This document shows, in pieces, positions 37,555 to 47,236 of a stretch of 64,000 bases of DNA. A model generated the notes under the pieces. The model was not told the DNA's origin and did no database searches. It saw only the letters and a program-made list of their open reading frames with translations. Origin of the DNA: Rufibacter roseus (GTDB taxonomy: Bacteria; Bacteroidota; Bacteroidia; Cytophagales; Hymenobacteraceae); assembly GCF_001647285.1 (NCBI RefSeq), contig NZ_LRML01000015.1, positions 49,500 to 113,499 of the forward strand. Direction: 5' to 3'. The first letter of the stretch is position 1, and every line of letters starts with the position of its first letter. Position numbers and translations under genes: made by a program.

Positions 37555-37593
37555 CTGTTTTGAGCCTTCTTTTAGAAAAACAGACCGAAAATG
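37555..37593. repeat. Intergenic palindrome family, copy 13
   Basis: CTGTTTTGAGCCTTCTTTTAG with a half-complement AAAAACAGACCGAAAAT, between desaturase and ABC genes. Confidence 0.6.
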
Positions 37594-37646
37594 TATTTCT
37601 AAAACCGGCTTGTTTCAAAAATGTATGAACTTTTACGAAGAAATGT

Positions 37647-38411
37647 TTAATGGTCGTGTTCTTCGGGTTCAGGCAATTCGTTGGCAGCTTTAGGGAGCAG
37701 GGCAGTGGGCACTTTGGGGTAGGTATGGTGCAGGTGATGAAACGCGAAGGAGGAGATAATAGGTGTCCAGAATTGAGCGGCTTTCACCCCAGCCAAACGA
37801 GCTGGATTTCGGCTGGCCATTTTGTGTGGAATGTATGAGGCCCAGAGCGGCATGAGAGCGCTCAACACAAACGCCACTCCCCAATACACCAGCCCCACCA
37901 CTGAACCTGTCAGGAGAAAAAGCACCACAAAGCTTATCAGGAGCAGAAGGGTGATGCCTGTCTCAAATAGTTGTTTGTTTTTGGTAGCAGGCGCAATACG
38001 TAAAGAGGCAAACCGGAGCATGAAGATGTGGTATGGCCCGTTCAGAAAAATTTCTTTCAACGTCCATTTGGCTGGCTCTCCTTCCGGGTCATCGTCAGAA
38101 AGGCATTGGCCGTGGTGGCGCAGGTGCGTCACTTTTAAAGCGTGGCCACTTTTAAGAAGAAGCAAGGCACTAAGGGTGACCAGTAGGCTATGGCTTTTCT
38201 TAGTAAGCCCCAAAGATTGGTGAATAGAGTCATGCAGCTGTACAAAGGCAGCCAGGCAGGTGCCAAAAGCAACCGGTATCGCCAGCCACCAGATCTGGTT
38301 CAATGCCAAAACCAGGTACAGCGCCAGTAAGACCCAAGGCCGTGCTATTTCAATTACTTGCTGTACCCGTGTTAGCTCGTATTGTCCCTTTGTTTTCTTT
38401 GTAGTCCACAT
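37647..38411 (-). CDS. Fatty acid desaturase / carotenoid hydroxylase-like membrane protein
   Basis: A 254-residue di-iron membrane enzyme. The three histidine boxes are present: HDSIH (about 66), HLRHH (about 99) and HHLHH (about 231), separated by hydrophobic segments. This is the desaturase fold, used by fatty acid desaturases and beta-carotene hydroxylases. The C-terminus is short and ends with acidic and histidine residues (EPEEHDH). Which substrate it uses is not clear; adjacency to DUF4166 and DoxX genes does not help. A weak -7 box (TAACTTTA, 38439-38446) lies in the gap upstream. Confidence 0.83.
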   Translation of the reverse strand: MWTTKKTKGQYELTRVQQVIEIARPWVLLALYLVLALNQIWWLAIPVAFGTCLAAFVQLHDSIHQSLGLTKKSHSLLVTLSALLLLKSGHALKVTHLRHHGQCLSDDDPEGEPAKWTLKEIFLNGPYHIFMLRFASLRIAPATKNKQLFETGITLLLLISFVVLFLLTGSVVGLVYWGVAFVLSALMPLWASYIPHKMASRNPARLAGVKAAQFWTPIISSFAFHHLHHTYPKVPTALLPKAANELPEPEEHDH

Positions 38412-38450
38412 ACTAGCTGGTAAGAGGTTGTGCTTGAGTAAAGTTAGAAA

Positions 38451-39056
38451 TTATTCGCGCATTTCCTCTCTTATGGGTTTGGCATAGTCTGGTATTTCTG
38501 AGGGAGCTAAATTTTTGAATTCAGCCTTAAAATAGCCCGTGTACCCGAAGAGTGTACCAAAATACTTGTTACGTACCTGAACGCTGATTCTAAACAAATC
38601 CTCCTGTGCATCATATGCTTCATTTACTTCGGCGTTGCCAGAAAACAGCTCCGGAAATTTGAAGGCTAAAGGTCCCTCGTAAAACCTTTGGTTACCTGAG
38701 AAAATGGTGAGGCTGCCGTTGGGGTTAACCTTCATGTCAATATCAACCGCCAGGTGTTGCCAGTTACCCAGGTAATCTATTATTCGTCCTTCCTGCTGGC
38801 TATAGATCATGGTGGCGTCAAAGCGCCTAAGCTTTGTTGGGAATTGGAATTTGCGAATCCAGGTGACGGTTTCACGGCCTGCCCTGTCTTGGTAAGCGTA
38901 ATTTTCAATAGTGAACGGAACGTCTTTCCCAGTTTCCGGAAACATGATGTTGAGAAAAGTGCCCACGTATAGAAAGGGAAGGGTGTGCAGTCCGGCATTA
39001 TAGATTCTCTCCATTTTTCCGGTACCTACCATGGCCTGTCTATTCTGGCTTGACAT
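38451..39056 (-). CDS. DUF4166 domain protein
   Basis: A 201-residue protein resembling DUF4166: ERIYNAGLHTLPFLYVGTFL at the N-terminus, ETVTWIRKFQFPTKLRRFDA, and the pattern GPLAFKFPELFSGNAEVNEA and FRISVQVRNKYFGTLFGYTG in the C-terminal half. In many bacteria this domain occurs near or fused to DoxX-like or saccharopine-dehydrogenase-like proteins, and the neighbour here is a DoxX fusion. Function is unknown. An in-frame stop at 39069-39071 excludes a longer N-terminus. Confidence 0.7.
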   Translation of the reverse strand: MSSQNRQAMVGTGKMERIYNAGLHTLPFLYVGTFLNIMFPETGKDVPFTIENYAYQDRAGRETVTWIRKFQFPTKLRRFDATMIYSQQEGRIIDYLGNWQHLAVDIDMKVNPNGSLTIFSGNQRFYEGPLAFKFPELFSGNAEVNEAYDAQEDLFRISVQVRNKYFGTLFGYTGYFKAEFKNLAPSEIPDYAKPIREEMRE

Positions 39057-39130
39057 ACTAAAACGCTTCTACAGCATGGGGTGCATTTTCTCGAAATCAC
39101 TGCCTAAGTACAGTTGATAGATAGAGGCGC

Positions 39131-40066
39131 TCATGGTTGGTCAGGTTTTCTTTTGCAATTATTGGCGGATGGTACCAATGGGAGAATTTTGAGCACAATG
39201 ATAGATAAGCCCACCGCGCCAGCACTGGTAGTAGCCGGATTGAAGGGAGCCAAGTATATAGCAGGTTGGGCAAAGAAAGCAATCACTCCTAATCCCAATA
39301 ACGCGGTTATGTTCAGGTAGTGCAGAAGCCGCCAACGGCCGAAGAGCAGAAAGCCTAACCCAAAGATAATTTCAGCTATACCAGCTGCATAAACACCTTC
39401 TACTTCGTACCCTGTGAACATGCCTGAAGCAGTGAGCATGTCCAGTTCACCGGTTTCCATGTGCAGCAGCTTGGGTACAATGCCATGGTAAAGCCAGGTA
39501 AAGGCAATGAGCAGATTGGCTATAATCAGAAGTAAGCCGAGGATTTTGCTAATGCGTGGGTGTTGCCCTTGCTCCAGCCATTTCTTAAGGGCATCGAAGC
39601 TCCAGGCGGTGGCCCAGCCAATGAGCGGCCGGAAGAACAGCTTATCTATCAATTTCCCTACAATTCCGTGGCGGGTTTGGTAGTCATACCAGGTAAGAAA
39701 CGTCACGCCATGATCGGTAGGAATATATTTCCAGTAACCGGAGCCCACCTTGATTAGAGAAATTTTCTCGTCTGACCAAAACTTAAGCGCCGATGTGCTT
39801 TCCCCGGTTTCCTTGCTGTGCGTACCAGTACTCTTGCCTTGGCCAGATATTTTCAAGCCAAACCCAATCTGTGTCTGGTACAGGAAGTGCTGTGGAGCGT
39901 CTGCTGTCTCTTTTGGCAAATACTCAATGGTGTTGAACCTTAGATCCCATTCCTGGTGCAGTTGAGGGTTTTGAGTGTACTCCCAAAGCTGTTCTAAAGA
40001 AGTCTGTATCTGTGATTCAACGTAAATGGGGTCTGTTTTCAAGTAAGGGCTAATTGGTTTATACAA
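39131..40066 (-). CDS. Fusion of SRPBCC (START-like) domain with DoxX-like membrane domain
   Basis: A 311-residue two-part protein. Residues 1-150 form an SRPBCC-like domain (YVESQIQTSLEQLWEYTQNP, then QEWDLRFNTIEYLP). Residues 170-300 hold four membrane helices typical of DoxX-like proteins, including GVYAAGIAEIIFGLGFLLFG. The soluble half may bind a lipid or hydrophobic ligand and pass it to the membrane part; that is inference. It is followed after 74 bp by the DUF4166 gene, so the two probably form one transcription unit. Confidence 0.78.
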   Translation of the reverse strand: MYKPISPYLKTDPIYVESQIQTSLEQLWEYTQNPQLHQEWDLRFNTIEYLPKETADAPQHFLYQTQIGFGLKISGQGKSTGTHSKETGESTSALKFWSDEKISLIKVGSGYWKYIPTDHGVTFLTWYDYQTRHGIVGKLIDKLFFRPLIGWATAWSFDALKKWLEQGQHPRISKILGLLLIIANLLIAFTWLYHGIVPKLLHMETGELDMLTASGMFTGYEVEGVYAAGIAEIIFGLGFLLFGRWRLLHYLNITALLGLGVIAFFAQPAIYLAPFNPATTSAGAVGLSIIVLKILPLVPSANNCKRKPDQP

Positions 40067-40080
40067 TTAAGATAGCAAAA

Positions 40081-40851
40081 TCATAAGGTGGTTTCAGCCA
40101 TATTGTTCAGAGTAATTTTGCCATCTGTAATTTTTCCTGCTTTGGCGTTTGGGTTACCGGAGCCTATATTGTCAACCATGCCCCTGCCGTAGGCGGTACC
40201 CGAGGTGCCATTCCGGCCGGGAACGCCCAGTCTTCCGGCGGAATTTTTTATAACGACCACATGATTTCCTTTAGTGTTGTTGAAGTTGATAATGAAGTCT
40301 GTGGTACTATAAGTTAAGGACACATCACCACCGCTTCCACCGACGCCGCCCATGGTGCCTGGAGTACCGCTGGTGGCCGGCCTGCCGGGGATAAATCTGG
40401 TTTTCAATACCCGTACATTATTCTCAATTACATAATAACGCTCCTCTCGGTCAGGAACACCATCAGAGCCGTTGGTACCGTGGGTGCCGTTTTTACCATC
40501 TCCACCACTGGCGTCAATGGTCAGGCTTTCCAACTCTTTAAATTCAATGGTAAGGGAAAGCGGGCCACCGTCTTCCCCGTGAAAACGGGTGCTTCCTTTT
40601 GAGCTAATCAGACAATTCTTACCAATGAAGGCATGCTTCACAATCAATATACCCTTCCCATGCGGCCAAAACCTAAGGGTTGATTTATCTTCCATAATAA
40701 GGGTATCCAAGATAAGCGAATTGGTTGGGCCCACCACAAAAAGATCTTTCTTTTTAATGACCAGAGTCTTCGACTTGAGCTGAGCTTGTACTACATTATT
40801 AGCTATGAATAATAGACTGACTAAGAGAAAGATAGATTTGGGCAGGCGCAT
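40081..40851 (-). CDS. Secreted glycine-rich collagen-like protein, paralogue B
   Basis: A 256-residue protein with a signal peptide (IFLLVSLLFIANNVVQAQ). It shares with paralogue A (35608-36417) the beta-rich N-terminal block KTLVIKKKDLFVVGPTNSLI, the TRFHGEDGG block and two glycine-rich stretches: DASGGDGKNGTHGTNGSDG (about 114-132) and GTPGTMGGVGGSGGD. The Gly-rich parts resemble collagen-like or choice-of-anchor surface proteins. No anchor or sorting signal is visible. It ends 14 bp before the DoxX fusion gene and reads in the same direction. Confidence 0.78.
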   Translation of the reverse strand: MRLPKSIFLLVSLLFIANNVVQAQLKSKTLVIKKKDLFVVGPTNSLILDTLIMEDKSTLRFWPHGKGILIVKHAFIGKNCLISSKGSTRFHGEDGGPLSLTIEFKELESLTIDASGGDGKNGTHGTNGSDGVPDREERYYVIENNVRVLKTRFIPGRPATSGTPGTMGGVGGSGGDVSLTYSTTDFIINFNNTKGNHVVVIKNSAGRLGVPGRNGTSGTAYGRGMVDNIGSGNPNAKAGKITDGKITLNNMAETTL

Positions 40852-41089
40852 ATTTAGATATGATTTCTTTTATATGATGTTATTTAAAAAAGTCTTTTTA
40901 CAATAAACTAAATATATGTCAATTAACGAAGAGAAAAGTGTGAAAGTGAAGTACGGCTTCTAAACTTTTGGACATAGTTTAGCTGCTAGAAGAGCTAATG
41001 TTATGGGTATAGCTTAATCAGAAGAGGAGGTGGAAAATGAAAGAAAGGAGAATCAGTGTAAGAATAGAATTTGTATAGGCGCATTTATC
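40852..41089. other. AT-rich intergenic region
   Basis: Should contain the promoter of paralogue B. I see no clear box and no gene. Confidence 0.35.
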
Positions 41090-41131
41090 CTGTTTTAGAT
41101 TCGGTTTTGAAAAAACAGCCTGAAAACAGAA
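41090..41131. repeat. Intergenic palindrome family, copy 14
   Basis: CTGTTTTAGATTCGGTTTTG with a half-complement AAAAACAGCCTGAAAACAGAAC; it ends at the stop codon of the TPR-like gene. Confidence 0.65.
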
Positions 41132-42679
41132 CTATTTCAACCGGCCAGCTTTCCGCCGCATGATCTCCTGCACCGGTATATTTTCTATCTTACTTTCCAG
41201 CCACGAGATAATATCAAGGTATAGGAAAGGGCGGCGTTCAAACGGATTCTCTGAGATGGCAATTAGTTTATCCTTCAGCTCCACAAAAGCATCACGAACT
41301 TTATTGGGAGCTATAGTGCCTGCCCTGCGCAGGAACTTGAAGATCTCTACCTGCATCTGCTGCTGGTTATCCATCTTGCCCAGGAAATGGTAGACGGTTC
41401 TTATCTGGTAGTCCAGCGTGTCGTCGTCGTAGCCGGCTTCGTAGTGGGCAATCAGGTTCAGAATGCGGGCAAAGCATTGCAGGTCTTCGCGCAGGCTGGT
41501 GTTGCGGTGATGGATAACCTTATTCAGGTATTCAATGGCTTTCTTGAAATCGCCGCTCCCAAAATAAAGGCTGGCAATTTTGTAGTAGAACACCAGCATG
41601 CGGTGCGGATCCAGTTGCGCCTGAAAGCCCTCCAGGTTCTTCAGTACCCCCGGAATAACCGCCAGCCCCTCGGTGAAATTGCCTGATAAAAAGTAGGCGT
41701 TGATTTTGTTTGTGTAGATGTACAGGAACAGCAGCGTGTCTACATTGGCGTTAGAACGGCGCTTGGGGTCTTTCTCAAACTCCTCCAGTTTCTGCAGTAC
41801 CTGCATGAATTTAGAGTAGTACAGCAGGTTGTACAGCGAGTTGAGCAGGTTGTGCATGCCCTTGATGTACAGCATAGGGCGCCGCTCTTTCATGTGCGGG
41901 TACTCGTCAAACAGGTCTACCCACTTCTGCGCATAGCGGTAGCAGGCCTTGAAATCCTGAATCATGAGGTAGTACCACACGTTGGCCTGGTAGTAGTACA
42001 GTTTCTCGTAAAAGCTGGCCCCCTTTTGCTCAAACGGGGGCAGGTTCTCATTGAAGAAAGCAGTGATGTAATCGTAATCCTCCTGATTGCGGGCCAGTCC
42101 TACTTTTAGGTACAGCCCGTACAGCCGTAACGCCACATTGGAGAACTGGTGCATCTGGGCAATTTGATTTGACACCTCCGTGGCCTGCTGGGTCAGATCC
42201 TCGGCCCGGCCACTTAGGCTGCGGGTAATATATTGGCTCTCAATCAGCTTCTCAAAATCTATGGCCGTAAGGGCGATATGAGGTAACTCATACTCCAGCG
42301 CCGACACTTTTACTTTATCCAGCATTTTCAGGCTCTGCTGGTAAAACCCTTTATTATATAGCACCCGGGCGTAATCCAGCTGCTCGTGCAGCTGAATGTC
42401 CAGGTTGTGCGTGGCGTGGTAGGCCCTTAGGCTAGACAGCAGGTGCTTGTATAGGTTGTTCTTAAGGTTAGCCAGCTGCGCCTTTTTAATGCTAGGCACC
42501 TGTTTCAGAATCTTCTCCTCATTCAAGGTGTCCTGCTGCTCCAGGGCATCAAACAACTGCAGAAACTTTAGGTCATCAGTAGAGCCGCTTTTGTTGGAAA
42601 ACAGCCTAAAGTGCCGTTTCTCTGAGGGCGTCAGGGATTTTATCAATTGAAATAGTGGGTCAATATTTTGGTTAGGCAT
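41132..42679 (-). CDS. TPR-like helical repeat protein, unknown function
   Basis: A 515-residue soluble protein made of helical hairpins with tetratricopeptide-like spacing, for instance HRMLVFYYKIASLYFGSGDF followed by KKAIEYLNKVIHHRNTSLRE (about 360-400) and KACYRYAQKWVDLFDE. The N-terminus DPLFQLIKSLTPSEKRHFRL is characteristic of a group common in Bacteroidota. It has no signal peptide or membrane segment. A scaffolding role is the usual guess for such proteins, but nothing here shows it. It is divergent from the leu operon, sharing a 146-bp intergenic region. Confidence 0.75.
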   Translation of the reverse strand: MPNQNIDPLFQLIKSLTPSEKRHFRLFSNKSGSTDDLKFLQLFDALEQQDTLNEEKILKQVPSIKKAQLANLKNNLYKHLLSSLRAYHATHNLDIQLHEQLDYARVLYNKGFYQQSLKMLDKVKVSALEYELPHIALTAIDFEKLIESQYITRSLSGRAEDLTQQATEVSNQIAQMHQFSNVALRLYGLYLKVGLARNQEDYDYITAFFNENLPPFEQKGASFYEKLYYYQANVWYYLMIQDFKACYRYAQKWVDLFDEYPHMKERRPMLYIKGMHNLLNSLYNLLYYSKFMQVLQKLEEFEKDPKRRSNANVDTLLFLYIYTNKINAYFLSGNFTEGLAVIPGVLKNLEGFQAQLDPHRMLVFYYKIASLYFGSGDFKKAIEYLNKVIHHRNTSLREDLQCFARILNLIAHYEAGYDDDTLDYQIRTVYHFLGKMDNQQQMQVEIFKFLRRAGTIAPNKVRDAFVELKDKLIAISENPFERRPFLYLDIISWLESKIENIPVQEIMRRKAGRLK

Positions 42680-42719
42680 TGTAAGAATTAAGCAGGTAAA
42701 ATATTGATTTTCATATTGA

Positions 42720-42727
42720 TACCTTTT
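42720..42727 (+). promoter_or_regulatory. Candidate -7 box of the leu operon
   Basis: TACCTTTT matches TAnnTTTG in 7 of 8 positions, about 100 bases before the leuA start. A small hairpin (CAAAAGA / TCTTTTG, 42781-42800) lies in the leader. I looked for a leader peptide here and found none. Confidence 0.35.
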
Positions 42728-42825
42728 TTAGTTGGGTGGTTAGAAATAGTGAGAGTGCTTGAAAAAGTTTTTTGATTCAGCAAAAGACCTTGCTCTTTTG
42801 TAATGAACAAGAATCCAAAGAAACG

Positions 42826-43992
42826 ATGTCAGCTCAGAAGATACAAATATTTGATACCACGCTGCGCGACGGGGAACAGGTACCCGGGTGCAAATTGAAC
42901 ATGGATGAGAAGTTGGTAATAGCGCGGCAACTGGAGCTTCTGGGTGTAAACGTAATTGAGGCTGGCTTCCCTGTTTCCAGCCCCGGCGACTTTGAAGCGG
43001 TGCGTGCTATTGCTGCCCAAACCAAAGAGGCCACCGTATGCGGACTGACCCGCGCGGTGGAAAATGATATTAGAATAGCTGCAGAGGCGTTAAAACCAGC
43101 GCGTTACCCTAGAATCCACACCGGCATTGGTACCTCAGAATCACACGTAAAATTCAAGCTGCGCACTACTCAGGCTGATGTGGTAGAGCGCGCCGTTGCG
43201 GCGGTAAAGTTAGCAAAAAGTTACGTGGAAGACGTGGAATTCTACGCCGAAGACGCGGGCCGTACCGACAATGAGTTCCTGGCCATGGTGTGCGAGGCCG
43301 TAGTAAAGGCTGGTGCCACTGTTTTGAATATTCCAGATACGACTGGTTACTGCCTGCCTGAAGAATACGGAGCTAAAATTAAGTACCTGTACGAAAATGT
43401 GCGCGGAGTACAGAATGTAACCCTTTCTACGCACTGCCATAATGATCTGGGTTTAGCCACCGCCAACTCTATTGCTGGTGCTATTAACGGTGCCCGCCAG
43501 ATAGAGTGTACTATCAACGGAGTAGGGGAGCGCGCCGGCAACACGGCCTTGGAGGAAGTCGTCATGATTCTTCGTCAGCACCCTTACCTGAATTTGGATA
43601 CCAGCGTAAACACCCGCCTTTTGACGGAGACCTCTCATCTGGTATCGCACATGATGCGCATGCAGGTACAGCCGAACAAGGCCATTGTGGGCGCCAATGC
43701 TTTCTCACACAGCAGCGGAATTCACCAAGACGGCGTGATAAAGCACCGCGAGACCTATGAAATCATTGACCCGAAAGAAGTAGGCGCCGAGGATTCTTCT
43801 ATTGTGTTAACTGCCCGTTCCGGACGTGCCGCTTTGGCGTACCGTTTGCAGAAAATAGGGTATGCGTTTGATAAAGAAACATTAGACAAGGCTTACGCCG
43901 GATTTCTGGCAGTAGCCGATAAAAAAAAAGAAGTAGTAGACGCAGATTTACACCAGTTGGTAGAGCAGGATAATTTAGTTTCTGCGAATTAG
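42826..43992 (+). CDS. leuA: 2-isopropylmalate synthase, short form without regulatory domain
   Basis: A 388-residue enzyme that condenses acetyl-CoA with 2-ketoisovalerate, the first committed step to leucine. [14 protein letters not shown] at residues 6-19 holds the catalytic Arg and metal-binding Asp; the second metal site is [16 protein letters not shown] (about 200) and the family motif is [18 protein letters not shown]. The start at 42826 ([10 protein letters not shown]) is preferred; a TTG reading from 42772 would add an unconserved 18-residue extension. The protein ends after the helical subdomains and lacks the C-terminal LeuA dimer domain of about 120 residues that binds leucine in the long enzymes. 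Next gene begins one base after the stop. Confidence 0.95.
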   Translation: MSAQKIQIFDTTLRDGEQVPGCKLNMDEKLVIARQLELLGVNVIEAGFPVSSPGDFEAVRAIAAQTKEATVCGLTRAVENDIRIAAEALKPARYPRIHTGIGTSESHVKFKLRTTQADVVERAVAAVKLAKSYVEDVEFYAEDAGRTDNEFLAMVCEAVVKAGATVLNIPDTTGYCLPEEYGAKIKYLYENVRGVQNVTLSTHCHNDLGLATANSIAGAINGARQIECTINGVGERAGNTALEEVVMILRQHPYLNLDTSVNTRLLTETSHLVSHMMRMQVQPNKAIVGANAFSHSSGIHQDGVIKHRETYEIIDPKEVGAEDSSIVLTARSGRAALAYRLQKIGYAFDKETLDKAYAGFLAVADKKKEVVDADLHQLVEQDNLVSAN

Positions 43993-43993
43993 T

Positions 43994-45388
43994 ATGGCAA
44001 AGACATTATTAGATAAAATTTGGGACGCACACGTTGTGAAGTCCATCCCCGGTGGCTTAGATGTATTTTACATCGACCGCCACTTAATACATGAAGTAAC
44101 CAGCCCGCAGGCTTTTGATGAGATAGAGGCCCGTGGATTACCGCTGTTCCGCAAAGAGCAAATAGTAGCCACGGCTGACCATAACGTGCCTACCAAAAAC
44201 CAGCACCTGCCCATTGAGGAGCCACTGTCTCGTTTTCAGGTAGACAAACTGACCGAAAACTGCGCCAAGCATAACATAGAATTGTACGGTCTTGGTCACC
44301 AGAACCAAGGCATCGTGCACGTAATGGGGCCGGAGCTGGGTATCACACAACCGGGCATGACCATTGTGTGCGGCGACAGTCACACCTCTACGCATGGTGC
44401 TTTCGGGGCTATTGCGTTTGGAATTGGTACGAGCCAGGTAGCGCAGGTTATGGCTTCTCAGTGCTTGCTGCTGAGCAAGCCAAAGAGCATGCGCATCACC
44501 GTAGATGGCGGTGTGAAACCGGGCGTAACGGCCAAAGACATCATCCTGTACGTGATTTCAAAGCTGGGCACCGGCGGAGCTACTGGATACTTTGTAGAGT
44601 ACGCTGGCAGCGCGTTCCGTGCCCTGAGCATGGAGGGCCGCATGACCGTGTGTAACATGAGCATTGAGATGGGTGCCCGTGGCGGCATGATTGCCCCAGA
44701 CCAAACCACCTTTGATTACCTGAACGGCCGCGAGTTTGCGCCAAAAGGAGAGAAGTGGGAGCAGGCTGTGGCGTATTGGTCAACCCTGTACACCGAAGAG
44801 GGAGCCACCTTTGATAAAGAGCTGTTCTTTGACGCGGCAGACATAGCACCAATGATAACGTTTGGTACCAACCCTGGCATGGGCATGGCGCTTAACGCGG
44901 TTATCCCTACTGATGTTCCGGCCAGCGAGCAGGCCAGCTACAGCAAATCGCTCAGCTACATGGGCTTTGCGCCGGGCGAGTCGCTGCTGGGCAAGGAGAT
45001 TCAGTACGTGTTCATTGGGTCTTGCACCAACTCCCGCATAGAAGATTTGCGTCAGGTAGCCAAATATGTGCAGGGCAAGAAAAAGGCTGCGCACGTAGAG
45101 GCCATCATTGTGCCGGGCTCAAAGCAAGTAGAGAAACAAGCTATTGAAGAGGGCATTGACAAAGTATTAGCCGAGGCTGGGTTTGAGCTTCGGGAGCCGG
45201 GCTGCAGTGCCTGTCTGGCCATGAACGAAGACAAGATTCCGGCTGGTGCTTACTGCGTGTCAACTTCTAACCGCAATTTTGAGGGCCGTCAGGGACCAGG
45301 TTCCCGCACCTTGTTGGCCAGTCCGTTGGTAGCTGCCATTACGGCCGTGGAGGGAAAGATTGTGGACATTACCCAATACCTGAATTAA
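43994..45388 (+). CDS. leuC: 3-isopropylmalate dehydratase large subunit
   Basis: A 464-residue aconitase-family protein that, with LeuD, isomerises 2-isopropylmalate to 3-isopropylmalate. It starts [20 protein letters not shown] and carries [20 protein letters not shown] (about 129-148). The three Cys ligands of the 4Fe-4S cluster are in [13 protein letters not shown] (Cys near 346) and [12 protein letters not shown] (about 405-411). Full length. It is tightly packed: 1 base after leuA and 4 bases before leuD. Confidence 0.97.
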   Translation: MAKTLLDKIWDAHVVKSIPGGLDVFYIDRHLIHEVTSPQAFDEIEARGLPLFRKEQIVATADHNVPTKNQHLPIEEPLSRFQVDKLTENCAKHNIELYGLGHQNQGIVHVMGPELGITQPGMTIVCGDSHTSTHGAFGAIAFGIGTSQVAQVMASQCLLLSKPKSMRITVDGGVKPGVTAKDIILYVISKLGTGGATGYFVEYAGSAFRALSMEGRMTVCNMSIEMGARGGMIAPDQTTFDYLNGREFAPKGEKWEQAVAYWSTLYTEEGATFDKELFFDAADIAPMITFGTNPGMGMALNAVIPTDVPASEQASYSKSLSYMGFAPGESLLGKEIQYVFIGSCTNSRIEDLRQVAKYVQGKKKAAHVEAIIVPGSKQVEKQAIEEGIDKVLAEAGFELREPGCSACLAMNEDKIPAGAYCVSTSNRNFEGRQGPGSRTLLASPLVAAITAVEGKIVDITQYLN

Positions 45389-45392
45389 TCAG

Positions 45393-45989
45393 ATGGAAAA
45401 GTTTGAAGTACTTCGGTCAACAGCGGTTCCGTTGCCGATTGAGAACATAGATACCGACCAGATTATACCGGCCCGCTTTTTAAAGGCCACTTCGCGTGAG
45501 GGGTTCGGCGAGAATTTATTCCGTGACTGGCGCTTTGATAACACCGGTCAGCCAAAGGCAGATTTTGTCATGAACACTGGCCGCTACAGCGGAAGAATTC
45601 TGGTGGCAGGCAAAAACTTCGGGTGTGGCTCTAGCCGCGAGCATGCCGCCTGGGCCATTCATGATGCCGGCTTTAAAGTGGTAATCTCCAGCTTCTTCGC
45701 CGATATCTTCAAAGGCAATGCCCTGAACAATGGCTTGCTGCCGTTGCAGGTGAGCGATGAGGTGCTGGAAAGGTTGCTGAACCAAATTGAGCAAGACCCG
45801 CAGACTACGTTGGTGGTGAACCTGGTGAACCAGGAGTTGGAGGTGCCGGTGTGGGAGGAGAAGTTTTCCTTTGAAATTGACGCCTACAAAAAAGAGTGCA
45901 TGATCAATGGCTATGACGACATTGATTTTTTAGTGAATCAGAAAGAAGCAATAGAACAATACGAAAGCAACAGACCATGGGCGTATTAA
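45393..45989 (+). CDS. leuD: 3-isopropylmalate dehydratase small subunit
   Basis: A 198-residue swivel-domain partner of LeuC. The conserved [15 protein letters not shown] (residues 17-31) and [14 protein letters not shown] (about 74-87) hold the substrate-binding positions. The last 13 bases overlap the leuB start, which couples their translation. Confidence 0.97.
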   Translation: MEKFEVLRSTAVPLPIENIDTDQIIPARFLKATSREGFGENLFRDWRFDNTGQPKADFVMNTGRYSGRILVAGKNFGCGSSREHAAWAIHDAGFKVVISSFFADIFKGNALNNGLLPLQVSDEVLERLLNQIEQDPQTTLVVNLVNQELEVPVWEEKFSFEIDAYKKECMINGYDDIDFLVNQKEAIEQYESNRPWAY

Positions 45990-47095
45990 CCAAAAGAATT
46001 GCCGTTTTACCCGGCGACGGAATCGGGCCCGAAGTATGTACCGAGGCCCTGAAAGTGCTAGAGGCGGTGTCTGAGCGTTTCGGACATCAATTTGAGCTAG
46101 ATGTTCAACTCATGGGTGCCTGCGCTATTGACGCCACCGGCGACCCGTTGCCAGAGTCAACCCTGCAAGCTTGCTTTGAAGCTGATGCTATTCTGTTGGG
46201 TGCCATTGGTGACCCTAAATATGATAACAACCCTGCCGCCAAAGTACGTCCGGAGCAAGGTCTGTTGCGCCTGAGAAAGTCTTTAGGGTTGTTCGCCAAC
46301 ATTCGTCCGGTAACGGCTTATGATGTGCTGATTGAGCATTCTCCTCTGAAAGCTGACCGCATTGCGGGTGTAGACATGGTGATTTACCGTGAGCTGACCG
46401 GAGGTATCTACTTCGGAGAAAAAGGCCGCACCGCCGACGGAGCTTTTGACAACTGCTTCTATTCAAAAGAGGAGATTGTCCGCATCTCGCATCTGGCTTT
46501 TAAAGCCGCTACCACGCGCCGTAACAAGCTGACGCTGGTAGACAAAGCCAACGTGCTGGAGTCTAGCCGTCTGTGGCGTGAAGTGGTGCAGCAGATTGCA
46601 CCGGAGTACCCATCCGTTGAGGTGGATTACCTGTTCGTGGACAACGCTGCCATGCAGATGATTTTGAATCCGAAGCAGTTTGACGTGATTCTGACCGAGA
46701 ACATGTTCGGTGACATCATCTCAGATGAGGCCTCCGTGATTGCTGGTTCTTTGGGCTTGTTACCATCAGCCTCAGTAGGAGAGACCGCTGCTTTGTTTGA
46801 GCCTATACATGGTTCTTACCCGCAGGCCAAGGGCAAAGGCATTGCTAATCCAATTGCTACCATACTATCTGTTGGTATGATGCTGGAGCATTTTGAGTTG
46901 TACGATGAAGCGAACCTGGTGAAAGAAGCCGTGGATTATGCCCTGAAGAGAAACGTGCTGACACCGGAATTGAACAAGGAAAAACCGTTCACCACCGAGC
47001 AAGTGGGCTGCTTCATTGCTGATTACGTGCAGGAGGGCGGTGAGTGCTTTCGGCACTTGAAAAATTTAGAACTAGGACTGAGTACTATTATTTAA
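45977..47095 (+). CDS. leuB: 3-isopropylmalate dehydrogenase
   Basis: A 372-residue NAD-dependent decarboxylating dehydrogenase making 2-ketoisocaproate. [20 protein letters not shown] at residues 9-28; the metal and substrate motif is [20 protein letters not shown] (about 236) with GLLPSAS after it, and the NAD-binding block is [19 protein letters not shown]. The start overlaps leuD by 13 bases. The stop codon is followed within 3 bases by a family palindrome that probably marks the end of the leu transcript, or a processing point before ilvD. Confidence 0.97.
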   Translation: MGVLTKRIAVLPGDGIGPEVCTEALKVLEAVSERFGHQFELDVQLMGACAIDATGDPLPESTLQACFEADAILLGAIGDPKYDNNPAAKVRPEQGLLRLRKSLGLFANIRPVTAYDVLIEHSPLKADRIAGVDMVIYRELTGGIYFGEKGRTADGAFDNCFYSKEEIVRISHLAFKAATTRRNKLTLVDKANVLESSRLWREVVQQIAPEYPSVEVDYLFVDNAAMQMILNPKQFDVILTENMFGDIISDEASVIAGSLGLLPSASVGETAALFEPIHGSYPQAKGKGIANPIATILSVGMMLEHFELYDEANLVKEAVDYALKRNVLTPELNKEKPFTTEQVGCFIADYVQEGGECFRHLKNLELGLSTII

Positions 47096-47098
47096 ACA

Positions 47099-47143
47099 TT
47101 CTGTTTTCAGCCTGTTTTCTAGAAAATAGGCCGAAAACGAGAA
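47099..47143. repeat. Intergenic palindrome family, copy 15, between leuB and the ilv leader
   Basis: TTCTGTTTTCAGCCTGTTTTCT and AGAAAATAGGCCGAAAACGAGAA; centre CTAG as in the archetype. It begins 3 bases past the leuB stop and ends 10 bases before the ilv leader ORF. Confidence 0.85.
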
Positions 47144-47153
47144 AATATTAAAG

Positions 47154-47213
47154 ATGCGACAGCGGTCGGTCATTTACCTTATTGTCATTAGTCCTCTGCC
47201 GCAAGGTGGGTAG
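47154..47213 (+). CDS. Putative ilv leader peptide (branched-chain rich)
   Basis: A 19-codon ORF: MRQRSVIYLIVISPLPQGG and stop TAG at 47211-47213. Residues 6-12 are V-I-Y-L-I-V-I, six branched-chain residues in seven codons. A purine-rich AAAG precedes the ATG. An intrinsic terminator follows 24 bases after the stop, before ilvD. Leader peptides of this type control ilvGMEDA, ilvBN and leuABCD in enterobacteria by ribosome stalling; I infer the same here. Confidence 0.7.
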   Translation: MRQRSVIYLIVISPLPQGG

Positions 47214-47236
47214 GAATGGTCCCATACAACCTTTTG

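Noticed and set aside
42680..42825. Possible leader peptide or attenuator in front of leuA
   Set aside because: Only a small hairpin is seen; no ORF rich in Leu, Ile or Val and no terminator with a T run.
42772..42825. TTG start giving LeuA 18 more residues
   Set aside because: The conserved LeuA N-terminus begins right after the ATG at 42826, and the extension looks like leader DNA.
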